A DNA stretch of 64,000 nucleotides, from the NCBI RefSeq assembly GCF_000429645.1, contig NZ_AUCG01000023.1, positions 310,001-374,000 of the forward strand, written 5' to 3'. Position 1 is the stretch's first letter. The number at the start of each line of letters is the position of its first letter. The DNA comes from Niveispirillum irakense DSM 11586. Its GTDB lineage: Bacteria; Pseudomonadota; Alphaproteobacteria; Azospirillales; Azospirillaceae. A program made the translations under genes and the position numbers. This document shows, one piece after another, positions 8,498 through 18,074 of this stretch. The notes beneath the pieces were generated by a model that was given only the letters and a program-made list of their open reading frames with translations, was not told the DNA's origin and ran no database searches.

Positions 8498-9676
8498 TCA
8501 CTCCCGGACAATGGGTCGGAAGGTGCCCGACGGGTTGGGATAATCACTATCCGGCTGGCGGCAGATACCCTCGATCCGCGCGATGGAAGCGGCGACAGCG
8601 GCCGCATCGGGCAGGATGCGGAAGATGCTGTCATATCGGCGCTCCTCCCCATGCTCCAGCCAGATCAACTCGTCGCGCTGCTTGGCAAAGGGCTTGCCAA
8701 AGACATGATTGGTGGAGGGCTCTATCCCCAGCGCGTAATGGCCCTGCTGCAAATTCTGCCATTCATACATCGCGGGGAACTGGCGCTTGTCCGTCTCAAC
8801 CTCGAACCCGAAGCCGATGGCCTCATTCACCAGGGCGACGGGCACATGATGGGCATCATCGGCGCCCATCTCATGCTGCCAGACCTGTTCATGAAAATTG
8901 CGCTGCGGGGCCGGCATTGTGCGATAGCCCACACCCTGCCGGCGATAGTCGTCCCCCGCATGGGAGGCCCAGACCACATCGCGGATCGGTGCCACATAAC
9001 GCGACCCTTCCGCCAGGACGGGATGGCCGACATTGATGTGGTAACAATACATGTGCGGCGTGCGGTAGAAGCCGTGATTGACCACCCGGTCATGCAGGTG
9101 GATTTCATCACTGCCGACCTTGGCCTCGATCCGGCGGATCAGGTGCAGATCTTCCCCGAACACGGTGGATTGCTGCACCGTTCCTTCAGCCCACAGCCAG
9201 CATTCATCCCCGTCCCAGCGCTCACCATAGCCGGTCAGCCGGGCGGGAATGGTGCCGATACGGCCATGCAGGGAGGATTTCACCGATTGGCGCGGAGCAT
9301 AGACATAATGGTCGGCCGCATCCTCATCCATGAACAGGATATGGTCCAACCCGCAGGTGACCAGCAATCCGGAGAAGGAGCGGAACCAGCCCAGGCCCCC
9401 TTCCCCTTCATAATCATGCAAGCCCGGATGGCGGAAACCGGATGGGGAATGCCAGCCGACGCTACGGCCATCATGCTCACAATCGGCAATATCCATGGCG
9501 CGGTCCACCAGCACAGTGAAGCGCAGGCCGGACCCGGTACGGAATTCCAGCAGGCGCACGCCGCGTTCCACGCCATCGCCCAATGTCATCAGCCGCACGC
9601 CCGCGAATTGCGAGAGTGATCCCGTATGGGCCGCGATATCGCGGCGGGACCGGGCCTGTCCATAGAGGACGACCAT
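8498..9676 (-). CDS. DUF4432 / aldose 1-epimerase-like protein
   Basis: This 392-residue protein resembles the DUF4432 group of the galactose mutarotase-like fold (GVRLLEFRTGSGLRFTVLVD and LVDRAMDIAD near the start, then HMYCYHINVGHPVLAEGS and QQGHYALGIEPSTNH). It has no signal peptide. Such proteins sit in sugar catabolic operons and probably interconvert anomers or isomerise a sugar. It is the first gene of the minus-strand operon. Its start has a strong GGGAGGG ribosome site that can be masked by an upstream CCCTCCC (see the separate entry). Catalytic residues were not assigned. Confidence 0.75.
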   Translation of the reverse strand: MVVLYGQARSRRDIAAHTGSLSQFAGVRLMTLGDGVERGVRLLEFRTGSGLRFTVLVDRAMDIADCEHDGRSVGWHSPSGFRHPGLHDYEGEGGLGWFRSFSGLLVTCGLDHILFMDEDAADHYVYAPRQSVKSSLHGRIGTIPARLTGYGERWDGDECWLWAEGTVQQSTVFGEDLHLIRRIEAKVGSDEIHLHDRVVNHGFYRTPHMYCYHINVGHPVLAEGSRYVAPIRDVVWASHAGDDYRRQGVGYRTMPAPQRNFHEQVWQHEMGADDAHHVPVALVNEAIGFGFEVETDKRQFPAMYEWQNLQQGHYALGIEPSTNHVFGKPFAKQRDELIWLEHGEERRYDSIFRILPDAAAVAASIARIEGICRQPDSDYPNPSGTFRPIVRE

Positions 9677-9681
9677 GCGTA

Positions 9682-9711
9682 CCCTCCCGTTTGTTGGTGC
9701 TTTTGGGAGGG
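9682..9711 (-). promoter_or_regulatory. Hairpin able to mask the ribosome site of the DUF4432 gene
   Basis: In the minus-strand mRNA, CCCTCCC (9711-9705) precedes GGGAGGG (9688-9682) by 16 bases. The second element is the Shine-Dalgarno sequence five bases before ATG 9676. The seven GC-rich pairs would sequester the ribosome site and could repress translation of the first operon gene unless opened. The pairing is seen directly; the regulatory role is inferred. Confidence 0.5.
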
Positions 9712-9714
9712 ATT

Positions 9715-9735
9715 AAGACGGCAAAATCCCGTCTT
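9715..9735. promoter_or_regulatory. 7-7-7 inverted repeat in the divergent promoter region
   Basis: AAGACGG (9715-9721) and CCGTCTT (9729-9735) flank CAAAATC in the 123-base gap between the divergent DUF4432 and mutarotase genes. The position and symmetry suit an operator for a regulator of the whole cluster. No regulator gene is adjacent. Confidence 0.4.
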
Positions 9736-9799
9736 GTCAAATCAGAAACGCAATGTGATATCTCAGATATTAAATTAGAAACCTCAGATGGGGATTTTC

Positions 9800-10156
9800 A
9801 TGACCGAACTCCGCCGCATGTGCTTCACGGTCGATCTGCATGACGATCCCGGCCTGATCGCCCATTACCGGGCCTGGCATGGGCCGGGCGCTGTGCCCAA
9901 ACCCGTGGTAAAGGCCATGCGGGCGGACGATATCCGGGCCCTGGAGATCTGGCTGCATGGTACCCGCATGTTCCTGATCATGGATGTCGGGCCAGGCTTT
10001 GATCCCGTGGCCAAGGCTGTCCGGGACGCGGACAATCCGGATGTACAGGATTGGGACCGGTTGATGCGGACCTTCCAGAAACCGCCCCCTGGCGCTGCGG
10101 CGGGGGAAACCTGGGTCGCGATGGACCGTATCCACGCCTTAAGTGAGCAGGATTGA
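9800..10156 (+). CDS. L-rhamnose/L-fucose mutarotase-like protein (RhaM family)
   Basis: ATG 9800 (MTELRRMCFTVDLHDD) has GGGGA upstream and is preferred to ATG 9788. The 118-residue product has the RhaM pattern: CFTVDLHDDPGLIAHYRAWH near the start, then ALEIWLHGTRMFLIMDV and a C-terminal WDRLMRTFQ segment. The family interconverts anomers of 6-deoxyhexoses such as L-rhamnose or L-fucose in the cytoplasm. It is divergent from the large minus-strand operon, and the shared promoter region suggests joint control. This is the best clue that the operon handles a deoxysugar. Confidence 0.8.
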   Translation: MTELRRMCFTVDLHDDPGLIAHYRAWHGPGAVPKPVVKAMRADDIRALEIWLHGTRMFLIMDVGPGFDPVAKAVRDADNPDVQDWDRLMRTFQKPPPGAAAGETWVAMDRIHALSEQD

Positions 10157-10200
10157 CGGCGGGAGACAGAAATCTGTTCCCGCCGTCAATCCTGTCCCGA

Positions 10201-12273
10201 TCAGGCGGCGCGGATGCCGGCCAGGAAGGTTTCAATCTCCTGCCGCAGCAAGGCGGCATTACGGGACAATTCGGCAGCCGCCCCCAACACCTGTTCCGCA
10301 GCACCGCCCGTCTGTTCCGCCGCGTTGGTGACTTCCACCAACCCTTGGGAAACAAGCTGCGAACCGCTGGCCGCCTGCTGCACGTTGCGGGCGATTTCAC
10401 CTGTTGCGGCGCCTTGCTCTTCCACAGCGGAGGCGATGGAGGTCGCGATCTCGCTGACCCGCTCAATGGTGCGGGCGATGCCGCCCATGGCCCCGACGAC
10501 CCCGCCGGTAGCGGACTGGATTTGCGCAACCTGACCGGAGATATCTTCCGTCGCACGGGCCGTCTGATTGGCCAGACTTTTCACTTCCGACGCCACCACG
10601 GCAAAGCCCTTGCCGGCCTCCCCGGCGCGCGCCGCCTCAATGGTGGCGTTCAATGCCAGCAGGTTGGTCTGGGCCGCGATCTGCTGGATCAGGCCGACAA
10701 CTTCCCCGATGCGCTGCGCCGCATCGGCCAGCCCCTGCACAGCCGTGCTGGCGCCCCCAACCTCCCCGACCGCCTCTGAAGCGATCCGGGCGCTTTCGCT
10801 GACCTGCCGGCCAATATCCTGGCTGGACGCGGCCAGTTCTTCCGCAGCGGCGGCCACGGTCTGCACATTGGCGGATGTCTGCCCCGATGCGGCGGCAGAG
10901 GCGGAAACCTGCCGGCTGGTTTCCACCGCCACGCCGGACATGGACCGGGCCGTGCCATCAAGCTCCGTTGCAGCCGCGGACACGATGGTCAGCATTTCCG
11001 CCACCTGACGTTCAAAGCCGGCAATCAGGTCATCCACACGGGCAACGCGCTTTTCCTGGACAACCCGTTCCGCCGCCGCCGCCGCTTCCAGGCGGCGGCG
11101 TTCAAGCGCACCTTTTTTGAAGACATCCAGCCCCCTGGCAATGTCGCCCACCTCATCCGGGCGGTCAGCCCCGACGATCACGACCTCCAGGTCATCTGCT
11201 GCCATCCGGCCGATCACCGCCGTCATCGCCACCAGCGGGGCAACGACCCGGCGATTGAACAATGCCCCCAGGGCAAATATCGCCAACGCGATTGCCAAAG
11301 TCAGAACCAGTTCCAGGATCAGGTTCAGGCGCGCCGCCGCCATTTCCCCAACCAGATAGCGATCCCCGGCGGTCAGGGCGGCATCACGGATTGACAGGAT
11401 GGATTGCAGGAACGCCGTTTGTTCACTCCGGAAAGCGCCCAGTTCGACGCCATATTGGCCATCTGCGCGGGCAGCCTGATCCAATTGACGATACAGGCCC
11501 TCGCCCTTGGTGAAATAGCTTTGGCGTACCTGTGCGATAGCCTGTTCCATGGCGGCGCGGTCATCGGCCTGAAGGGCCTGTACCTGTACACGGCGCCACA
11601 ACTCATCCACACGGGCCGAAAGATCGGCCAGCTTTTCCAGCATCGCTGCATCGGCGGGCTTGGCGCTGGTGACAAGCTGGGTCATGGCCACGCCGCGATT
11701 ACCAGCCGTCGCACGCAGATCCATGACCAAACGAGCCGTGGAAACATAGTCACCAGCATTGGGATTCAGGCGAGAGACATTCGTTTCCAGCCCATCCAGG
11801 ATGGGGGTTAGATCAGCAATCTGCTTTGCCACCTGTCCTGCATATTCCTTCAAGACGGCGGAATCACGATCAGTTTTCGGTACATCCAACTGGCGCAGGG
11901 CCTGGGCCCTGGCAGTCTCTATCCGCTGCCGCAGAGAAACGTAAAGTTTCAGCGCTTCGTCTGTACCCGCCAATTGCATGGCCTCAGCGGTACGTACCAG
12001 CGCCTCATCGGTGGCAACGATATTGGCGTTGATTTGCTGCCGTACCTTATCAGCAGGGGATGCTTCCGCCTGAAGGGAGCTATTGAGGGTGCCCCGTTCC
12101 AGGGCCAGCGTTTCCACCACGCGCGCAACGGCTGTCAAAGCAGAGACCTGGTCCCGGGCATCGGCTGCATCGGCATGGCGGTGGAATTGCTGCACCACCA
12201 GCATTAGTGCCAACCCAACGGCAATCGCCCCTGCAGCCGACAGGCAAAGGACAAACAGGCTCTTGACACGCAT
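10201..12273 (-). CDS. Methyl-accepting chemotaxis protein with HAMP domain
   Basis: ATG 12273 ([20 protein letters not shown]) has GGAGAAG seven bases upstream and is preferred over TTG 12318; this gives 690 residues. An N-terminal membrane helix (about residues 5-26) is followed by a long helical periplasmic sensor region, a second membrane helix ([20 protein letters not shown]) and a HAMP linker ([22 protein letters not shown]). The cytoplasmic signalling tip is the conserved [20 protein letters not shown]. It should cluster at the pole with CheW/CheA and report a small ligand, which is unknown. The gene stands alone, divergent from the MHYT-GGDEF-EAL gene. Confidence 0.93.
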   Translation of the reverse strand: MRVKSLFVLCLSAAGAIAVGLALMLVVQQFHRHADAADARDQVSALTAVARVVETLALERGTLNSSLQAEASPADKVRQQINANIVATDEALVRTAEAMQLAGTDEALKLYVSLRQRIETARAQALRQLDVPKTDRDSAVLKEYAGQVAKQIADLTPILDGLETNVSRLNPNAGDYVSTARLVMDLRATAGNRGVAMTQLVTSAKPADAAMLEKLADLSARVDELWRRVQVQALQADDRAAMEQAIAQVRQSYFTKGEGLYRQLDQAARADGQYGVELGAFRSEQTAFLQSILSIRDAALTAGDRYLVGEMAAARLNLILELVLTLAIALAIFALGALFNRRVVAPLVAMTAVIGRMAADDLEVVIVGADRPDEVGDIARGLDVFKKGALERRRLEAAAAAERVVQEKRVARVDDLIAGFERQVAEMLTIVSAAATELDGTARSMSGVAVETSRQVSASAAASGQTSANVQTVAAAAEELAASSQDIGRQVSESARIASEAVGEVGGASTAVQGLADAAQRIGEVVGLIQQIAAQTNLLALNATIEAARAGEAGKGFAVVASEVKSLANQTARATEDISGQVAQIQSATGGVVGAMGGIARTIERVSEIATSIASAVEEQGAATGEIARNVQQAASGSQLVSQGLVEVTNAAEQTGGAAEQVLGAAAELSRNAALLRQEIETFLAGIRAA

Positions 12274-12776
12274 CACTCTTCTCCACCGCTTGAGAACGGT
12301 TGATTTAAACGATGTCAATGAATCAAAAATTAACGACTTCTATAATTGCCTGAATTGCCAAGAAATTAAATTGCAACACTTTATGTATTTTTGGAAACAA
12401 GGGAAAATCCCCATAACGATGTAACTTATAATATAAAATTGGTTTGTCATTTATTATGCCAGAAATCTCCGCGCGCTATCGCCTTACCTTCCGGAGATTA
12501 AATGCCTTCCATCATTTTCGCGACAGCAAGGGCAGCGCTGGCAAGGTAGAAGATCCCGGGGAGACATATACGATCGGACCGCCACACCCTATTTCCAGCA
12601 TGGCTGGAACTCTATTATAAAGACCCATGTAGATTTGCGTCATTTACCGGGATTGCCGCATCAAGCTCTATGCGGCAGAGCAATTACATACGCTAAAAGC
12701 CATAACCCACAATACCTAGATAACATCCATTGTAATATTACCCTGTCCTCGACCAAGCCTCCTGCCGTGGTGTCTG
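12274..12776. other. AT-rich intergenic region, no supported gene
   Basis: About 500 bases separate the divergent chemoreceptor and c-di-GMP genes. The left third is markedly AT-rich and probably carries both promoters. A 54-codon ATG frame at 12456-12620 has no ribosome site and no recognisable sequence and is not called. No convincing RNA gene was seen. Confidence 0.6.
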
Positions 12777-15566
12777 ATGTATCGTGTACTGACATGCCTC
12801 GCTTATGAACATGACCTGCGGATTGTCGGCGTGGCCGTCATTCTCTGCATCCTTTCCAGCTATGTGGCGCTGAAATTGCTGCATCGGGCACAGGATGTGA
12901 AAGGAAAGGCACGGCTGATCTGGCTGGTCACAGGCGGGGGGGTTGGCGGTTTCGGGATATGGGCCACTCATTTTGTCGCGATGCTTGCCTATGACCCCGG
13001 CATTCCGGTTGGCTATCAGCTTCCGCTGACATTGGGGTCGCTGGGCGTGGCAATGCTTTCCACCTCTGCTGCCCTGGCGCTTGCGGCCTATATCCAGGGC
13101 CGTTTGGGGGCTATGGCCGGGGCGATCATTTTTGGCGCCGGCGTTTCATCCATGCATTTCATGGGAATGAATGCGATTGAGTTTTCGGGCCGCATTTCCT
13201 GGGATACCGGTCTGGTTGCCGCCTCGCTCATCTTCTCTATTCTTTTTGCTCTTCCGGCATTTTATCTGCTGAGCATTTCCAACCGCCGGTCCTCTACCAT
13301 CTTTGTGGCCAGCCTGATGCTCGCCTTATCGATTGTCAGCCTGCATTTCACGGCCATGGGGGCTGTAACCGCCATACCGGACCCCACGGAGGAGATGTCA
13401 GAGAACATCTTGTCGCCGGTGGTGCTGGTTGTCACCATTGCTGCCGTTGCTTTTTCTCTGCTGCTGTCCGGCTTGACGGCAGCCGTCTTCGCCATGCAGG
13501 CAGAGGCGACGGCGGCGGCAGGGGAAGAGAAATTCCGTCTTCTTGTCCAAGGGGTTACCGATTACGCCCTTTATATGCTGGATCCGGACGGGTATGTGAC
13601 CAACTGGAATACCGGTGCCCAGCGGGCCAAAGGGTATGGTGCTGCGGAAATTATCGGCAAGCATTATTCCTGCTTCTACACCCCGGCTGACCGGGCTGCC
13701 AGCATACCAGAGAAAAATTTACGCATTGCAACAGAGACAGGTAAATTCGAGGCGGAAGGCTGGCGGCTGCGCAAAGATGGCAGCCGGATGTGGGCGCATG
13801 TCGTCATCGACGCCATCAAGGATGAACATGGGCAACTGATCGGGTTTGCCAAGATCACCCGCGACTGTACCGAACAGATGCTCGCCGCAGCACGGTTGAA
13901 AAAAACGTCAGACAATCTGGCGCTTGCCCTGGAACATATGGCCAATGCCCTGTGCCTGTTTGGCGAGGATGGCCGACTTATCATGTATAACCGCCGGTTG
14001 AGCGAATTGCTGGACATCGCCCCGACTATCGACCTCCATGGCAAAACGCTGGAAGATCTGTGTCTTTTCAACCCCGCCAACGCGCATGATCGGATCGCAC
14101 GCTATAAATCACTGATCGGCAACGGCACTGGCGAGGTGACAACCCAGCTCCCGTCCGGGCGCATCATCCGCACAACCTATTCACCCACCAACAGCAGGGC
14201 TTGGGTGATGACGCTGGAGGATGTAACGGCCCGCGTTCAGTCCGAGCAGCGTATCAGCCATATGGCGCGACATGACGCCCTGACCGGCCTGCCCAACCGC
14301 CGCCAGTTCATGGAAGGAATTGAGGCGGCGATGCGCACCGCGGATGCCACGGATACAAAGGTGGCGGTCATCAATATTGATCTCGACCGGTTCAAGGAGA
14401 TCAATGACACCCATGGCCATTCCGTGGGGGACGAGGCGCTGTGCGCCCTATCGTCCCGCATGCGGGCGGGGATGCAGAAGGGCGAGATGATCGGCCGCTT
14501 CGGGGGCGACGAATTCGTCGCGCTGAAGCCTTTCCGCCGGAAGGAAGAGCTTGATGAGTTTCTCACGCGTCTGCTGACGGCCCTGACCGGGACTGTCCAG
14601 CTCGATCATGTCGAAGTGCAGCCGGGTGCCAGCTTAGGCGCCGCCATATATCCGACAGATGCGACGGAAGCAGAAAAGCTGTTGAGCAACGCCGATATGG
14701 CCATGTATCGCGCCAAGGAGAACCTGGAAGAAAAAATCTGCTTCTATGACGCCTCAATGGATGAGGTGGCCCGCGGTCGCCGTGCGCTGGCCAAAGATAT
14801 CTGGACCGGTATCCGGGAGAACCAGTTTTTCCTGCATTACCAGGTGCAGCAGGCCGCAATCACCGGCACCATTACGGGGTACGAGGTTCTGCTGCGCTGG
14901 AACCATCCGGAGCAGGGCATGATCCCTCCCAACATTTTCATCCCCCTGGCGGAGGAGTGCGGAGCCATTTCCGCGTTGGGGGAATGGGTGTTGGAACGGG
15001 CCTGCAACGATGCCGCCAACTGGCCGGTGAAAGAGAAGATCGCCGTCAATCTATCACCGCTTCAGCTCAGCAATAGTCGCCTCCCCGACCGTGTGCAGGA
15101 AATCCTGACGGAAAGCGGCCTGTCGCCGGAACGTCTTGAACTTGAGGTCACGGAATCCGCTTTCATCAGCGATAAGACAAGGGCTCTCCACATCCTGCGA
15201 CAGATCAAGAACCTGGGCGTCACGATTGCCATTGATGATTTTGGTACCGGCTTCTCCTCCCTGGAGACTTTGCGGGCTTTTCCGTTCGACAAGATCAAAC
15301 TGGATCGCAGTTTCATTTTCGACCTGGACCGCAGCCGGCAGGCACGTGCCTTTGTGCGGGCCATCCTGGCACTCGGTAAAAGCCTTGAAATCCCGATCCT
15401 GGCGGAAGGGGTAGAAACCGAAAGTCAGATGGTGGTGCTGACCCAGGAGGGCTGTAACCAGTTCCAGGGCTATTATTTCGGCCGACCCAACACGTTGGAA
15501 AAGGTGATGGGACGCGATGTGGGGAATGAAGACGCCCGGCCAACCAGCCCCCGGGCATCGGCATAA
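12777..15566 (+). CDS. MHYT-PAS-PAS-GGDEF-EAL cyclic-di-GMP protein
   Basis: The 929-residue protein starts with a seven-helix MHYT membrane sensor containing three repeat motifs (THFVAM near residue 65, MHFMGM, LHFTAMG). Two PAS domains follow (about 245-355 and 370-490). The GGDEF domain has an intact GGDEF at 576-580. The EAL domain has EVL at 703-705, DDFGTGFSS near 820 and AEGVET near 876. Both halves keep their key residues, so it could make and degrade cyclic di-GMP. MHYT domains are proposed to sense diatomic gases through copper. The ribosome site is weak. It is monocistronic and ends at a shared terminator region. Confidence 0.92.
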   Translation: MYRVLTCLAYEHDLRIVGVAVILCILSSYVALKLLHRAQDVKGKARLIWLVTGGGVGGFGIWATHFVAMLAYDPGIPVGYQLPLTLGSLGVAMLSTSAALALAAYIQGRLGAMAGAIIFGAGVSSMHFMGMNAIEFSGRISWDTGLVAASLIFSILFALPAFYLLSISNRRSSTIFVASLMLALSIVSLHFTAMGAVTAIPDPTEEMSENILSPVVLVVTIAAVAFSLLLSGLTAAVFAMQAEATAAAGEEKFRLLVQGVTDYALYMLDPDGYVTNWNTGAQRAKGYGAAEIIGKHYSCFYTPADRAASIPEKNLRIATETGKFEAEGWRLRKDGSRMWAHVVIDAIKDEHGQLIGFAKITRDCTEQMLAAARLKKTSDNLALALEHMANALCLFGEDGRLIMYNRRLSELLDIAPTIDLHGKTLEDLCLFNPANAHDRIARYKSLIGNGTGEVTTQLPSGRIIRTTYSPTNSRAWVMTLEDVTARVQSEQRISHMARHDALTGLPNRRQFMEGIEAAMRTADATDTKVAVINIDLDRFKEINDTHGHSVGDEALCALSSRMRAGMQKGEMIGRFGGDEFVALKPFRRKEELDEFLTRLLTALTGTVQLDHVEVQPGASLGAAIYPTDATEAEKLLSNADMAMYRAKENLEEKICFYDASMDEVARGRRALAKDIWTGIRENQFFLHYQVQQAAITGTITGYEVLLRWNHPEQGMIPPNIFIPLAEECGAISALGEWVLERACNDAANWPVKEKIAVNLSPLQLSNSRLPDRVQEILTESGLSPERLELEVTESAFISDKTRALHILRQIKNLGVTIAIDDFGTGFSSLETLRAFPFDKIKLDRSFIFDLDRSRQARAFVRAILALGKSLEIPILAEGVETESQMVVLTQEGCNQFQGYYFGRPNTLEKVMGRDVGNEDARPTSPRASA

Positions 15567-15591
15567 AAAAAGCCGCCGGCGGACCGGCGGC
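15564..15591 (-). terminator. Rho-independent terminator for the TonB receptor gene
   Basis: Read on the minus strand, an 8-bp stem (GCCGCCGG/CCGGCGGC, 15572-15591) is followed by eight T residues (15571-15564). It lies 54 bases after the TonB receptor stop and touches the 3' end of the convergent GGDEF-EAL gene. A second 8-bp hairpin without a U-tract is at 15612-15634. Confidence 0.8.
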
Positions 15592-15644
15592 GAACATGAC
15601 TGCTAAAGGATGGGGGCCGTGGCAAGCGGCCCCCTGAAGAAGGA

Positions 15645-17816
15645 TCAGAACTTCGCTTCCAGCGTCAGGCCAAACTGGCGGCCCCGCGGCAGCGAAACCT
15701 GATAGCCGCGCGGGCTGCCAGCTACGCCGAAATCGACGTAACGGATGACACCCATCGGGTCCAGATTGTCGAACAGGTTCTTGACGAACAGCGTCGCCCG
15801 GTAGTCGCCATAGCTGATGCCGGTACGGGCATCCAACTGGTCACGGCTGCCGGTGGACGCGAAATTACCCACCTGATCATACTTCTTTGACCGATAGGTG
15901 TAGGTGACGTTGAAGAAGCCATCCACATCTTCCGTCAGGGCCGTATTAAAGTCCGACACGGCGGAGAACTGGTATTTCGGCGTATTCGGCGCGATCTTGC
16001 CCTTGATCGAGCTATTGCCGGTCAGGCGGCCCACTTCGGCATCGACACCCTTGGTATATTTCGGATCATTGACCGAAATGCCGGTCGAGATCTTCCACCA
16101 TTCCGTCAAAGCGGCCTGGGCTTCAACCTCAATCCCCTTGACCTCCAGCGAGCCGGCATTGGCGATGTAGGAGATGGAACCGGTGCCGAACACGGCCGAC
16201 TGGGTAAGCTGCTGGCTGCTCCAATCAATGTAGTAAGCCGCCAGGTTCAAGCGCAGACGGCGATCCAGCAAATCGGTTTTCAGACCAACTTCATAGTTCC
16301 AGGCGGATTCCTCATCATAGAAAACCTGATCGCCGGTCAAGCGGACATCGGAATTAAAGCCGCCCGGCTTGTTGCCACGGGCAACGACACCATAGGCCAT
16401 GACATCCGGGTTGAAGCGATAATCGACCGTGAAGCGGGGATTCCAGCTTTTGAAGGTCTTGGACAGGCCGTACTTATTGTCCCCGCCCTTCAGGCCCAGC
16501 TTGTCCACGGCGTAGCGCAGTTCCGCACCAGCGCGCAGCGCATCGGTAAACTGGTAATTAACCAGGGCGTAACCGGCATAGTTACGCACCGTGTTGGTGC
16601 CATTATCCTGCAGCCGGTTCAGCGGATACATGAAACGCTCGGTCGCCCGATCCTCGTCATACATGTAGACGCCAGCCAGCCAGCGGAACCCGTCAACCGT
16701 GTCGGCGCTGACACGGAATTCCTGCGAGTAGCTTTCCACATAAGTGCCGTCGCGGGCGTGGAGCGTACCACCGGCACCGGTGATCGGCTGGAAGTCCAGA
16801 TCAGCCTTACGATCCTCGTCCGAATGCGTATAGCCGGTGATCGAGGTAAGCTGATAGTCACCAGCCTGATAGTTGATGATCGCGGCGGCACGGGAGGTCT
16901 CGCGGATCAGCCCGCCGCCATCAACGGCATCAAGATTGAGGCTGATTTCCTCAGGCGAGGCCTGGACGACGCCGCAATAATATTGAAACGCGGTGCCGGC
17001 AGCGTTGGGGAAGCAGTTATTCTTCGCCGCGCGTTGCAGCACGGTGGCATCATGGCCATCATTATTCTTGCCATAGGAATAACGCAGCGTGATGTCGAGA
17101 TTATCGCTGGGCGTGAACAGCAAGGCGCCCGTCATCGCCTTGGTTTCTTCGTCACCGATCTTCTTGCCATAGCGGCTATCGGCACGGTTATTGTTCCGGT
17201 ACTCACCGCCATAGGTGTAGTAATTGCCGGCAAGCTGGAAGGCGAGCTTGTCCTGCACCAGCGGACCGCTCAGCATTGCCAGCGCGTTATATTCATCATG
17301 CTGGGCGGCGGTCAGCTTAACCTCGCCTTCCATCACATCCGACGGCTTGCGCGAGACGTAGGAAATGGCGCCGGAGAAGGTCTGACGGCCATACAGCGCC
17401 GATTGCGGCCCCTTGATGACTTCCACCTGCTCCACAAAGGCCATTTCCGGGCCGAACAGGCTGTCCGGAATGAACACGCCATCCAGGAACGACGCCGCGT
17501 TCGGTGTGCCCAGGATGGAGGACTGGCCACGAATGGCCGGGCGATCCAGGCGCCGGCCAAAATCCTGATCATAGGAGAGGCCGGGCACCAGATTGCTGAG
17601 CTGGCCGATATCCTTGACGCCTAAACGGTCCAGCGCGTCACGGTTCATGGCCGTAACCGACACCGGCACATCCTGGAGACGCTCGGTGATTTTACGGGCC
17701 GTGACGACGATTTCCTCAAGCTGGAACGTGCCGTCATCCTGGGCCTGGGCGGCCGGCGCCAGCAGCGCGACCAGCGGGGCGCAACATACCAGTCGCGCCA
17801 TGATTTTCTTGTTCAT
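15645..17816 (-). CDS. TonB-dependent outer-membrane receptor
   Basis: ATG 17816 (MNKKIMARLVCC) has GGAGGG seven bases upstream; the extension to 17870 lacks this. The 723-residue product has a signal peptide ending near PAAQAQD, a TonB-box-like LEEIVVTARK, a plug domain (VPVSVTAMNRDAL, VEVIKGPQSALYGRQTFSGA) and a 22-strand barrel ending in the outer-membrane Phe (LTLEAKF). It imports a substrate across the outer membrane using TonB energy. Its promoter region carries an 18-bp dyad similar to those of the transporter/monooxygenase and GntR genes to the right. It may therefore deliver the same compound to the Dpp-type transporter. Confidence 0.92.
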   Translation of the reverse strand: MNKKIMARLVCCAPLVALLAPAAQAQDDGTFQLEEIVVTARKITERLQDVPVSVTAMNRDALDRLGVKDIGQLSNLVPGLSYDQDFGRRLDRPAIRGQSSILGTPNAASFLDGVFIPDSLFGPEMAFVEQVEVIKGPQSALYGRQTFSGAISYVSRKPSDVMEGEVKLTAAQHDEYNALAMLSGPLVQDKLAFQLAGNYYTYGGEYRNNNRADSRYGKKIGDEETKAMTGALLFTPSDNLDITLRYSYGKNNDGHDATVLQRAAKNNCFPNAAGTAFQYYCGVVQASPEEISLNLDAVDGGGLIRETSRAAAIINYQAGDYQLTSITGYTHSDEDRKADLDFQPITGAGGTLHARDGTYVESYSQEFRVSADTVDGFRWLAGVYMYDEDRATERFMYPLNRLQDNGTNTVRNYAGYALVNYQFTDALRAGAELRYAVDKLGLKGGDNKYGLSKTFKSWNPRFTVDYRFNPDVMAYGVVARGNKPGGFNSDVRLTGDQVFYDEESAWNYEVGLKTDLLDRRLRLNLAAYYIDWSSQQLTQSAVFGTGSISYIANAGSLEVKGIEVEAQAALTEWWKISTGISVNDPKYTKGVDAEVGRLTGNSSIKGKIAPNTPKYQFSAVSDFNTALTEDVDGFFNVTYTYRSKKYDQVGNFASTGSRDQLDARTGISYGDYRATLFVKNLFDNLDPMGVIRYVDFGVAGSPRGYQVSLPRGRQFGLTLEAKF

Positions 17817-17887
17817 CCTTGAACCCTCCTGCTGTGCAGCCTTCAGTCCAAAAGGCGCAACCGGCGTCACCGCCTCCTGCGTCTATT

Positions 17888-17905
17888 TGTATTTTTTTAA
17901 ATACA
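17888..17905. promoter_or_regulatory. 18-bp dyad (candidate GntR operator) upstream of the TonB receptor
   Basis: TGTATT (17888-17893) and AATACA (17900-17905) are exact inverted half-sites spaced by six bases, 72 bases before the receptor start. Related dyads occur at 25496-25513 and 29265-29282 in other promoters of this island. GntR-type regulators encoded at 28350 and 31746 are candidates to bind. Confidence 0.5.
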
Positions 17906-18074
17906 TTATGAGGGTCAGGATGGGCGGAGGCGGGAAGTTTTGTCAACCGCTTTATGGCGCTTTCGAGCACAAAATATGCTCGATTGATATAACAATATAT
18001 TCGGCACGTCGCCTCCCCCGCACAAACACTGGAAAAGCGCGGATAGAGAGAAATTTAGGAAAATTCCTTTCAAT

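Noticed and set aside
7730-9619. A 629-codon open frame on the plus strand
   Set aside because: It is antisense to the well-supported SDR and DUF4432 genes and has composition typical of GC-rich shadow frames, with no recognisable domain.
12456-12620. A 54-codon ORF in the AT-rich gap
   Set aside because: There is no ribosome site, no recognisable sequence and no operon partner.
14880-14895. A degenerate EAL motif (EVL) as proof of an inactive phosphodiesterase
   Set aside because: The essential glutamate is kept, and the other EAL-domain motifs (DDFGTG, EGVET) are intact, so inactivity cannot be claimed.
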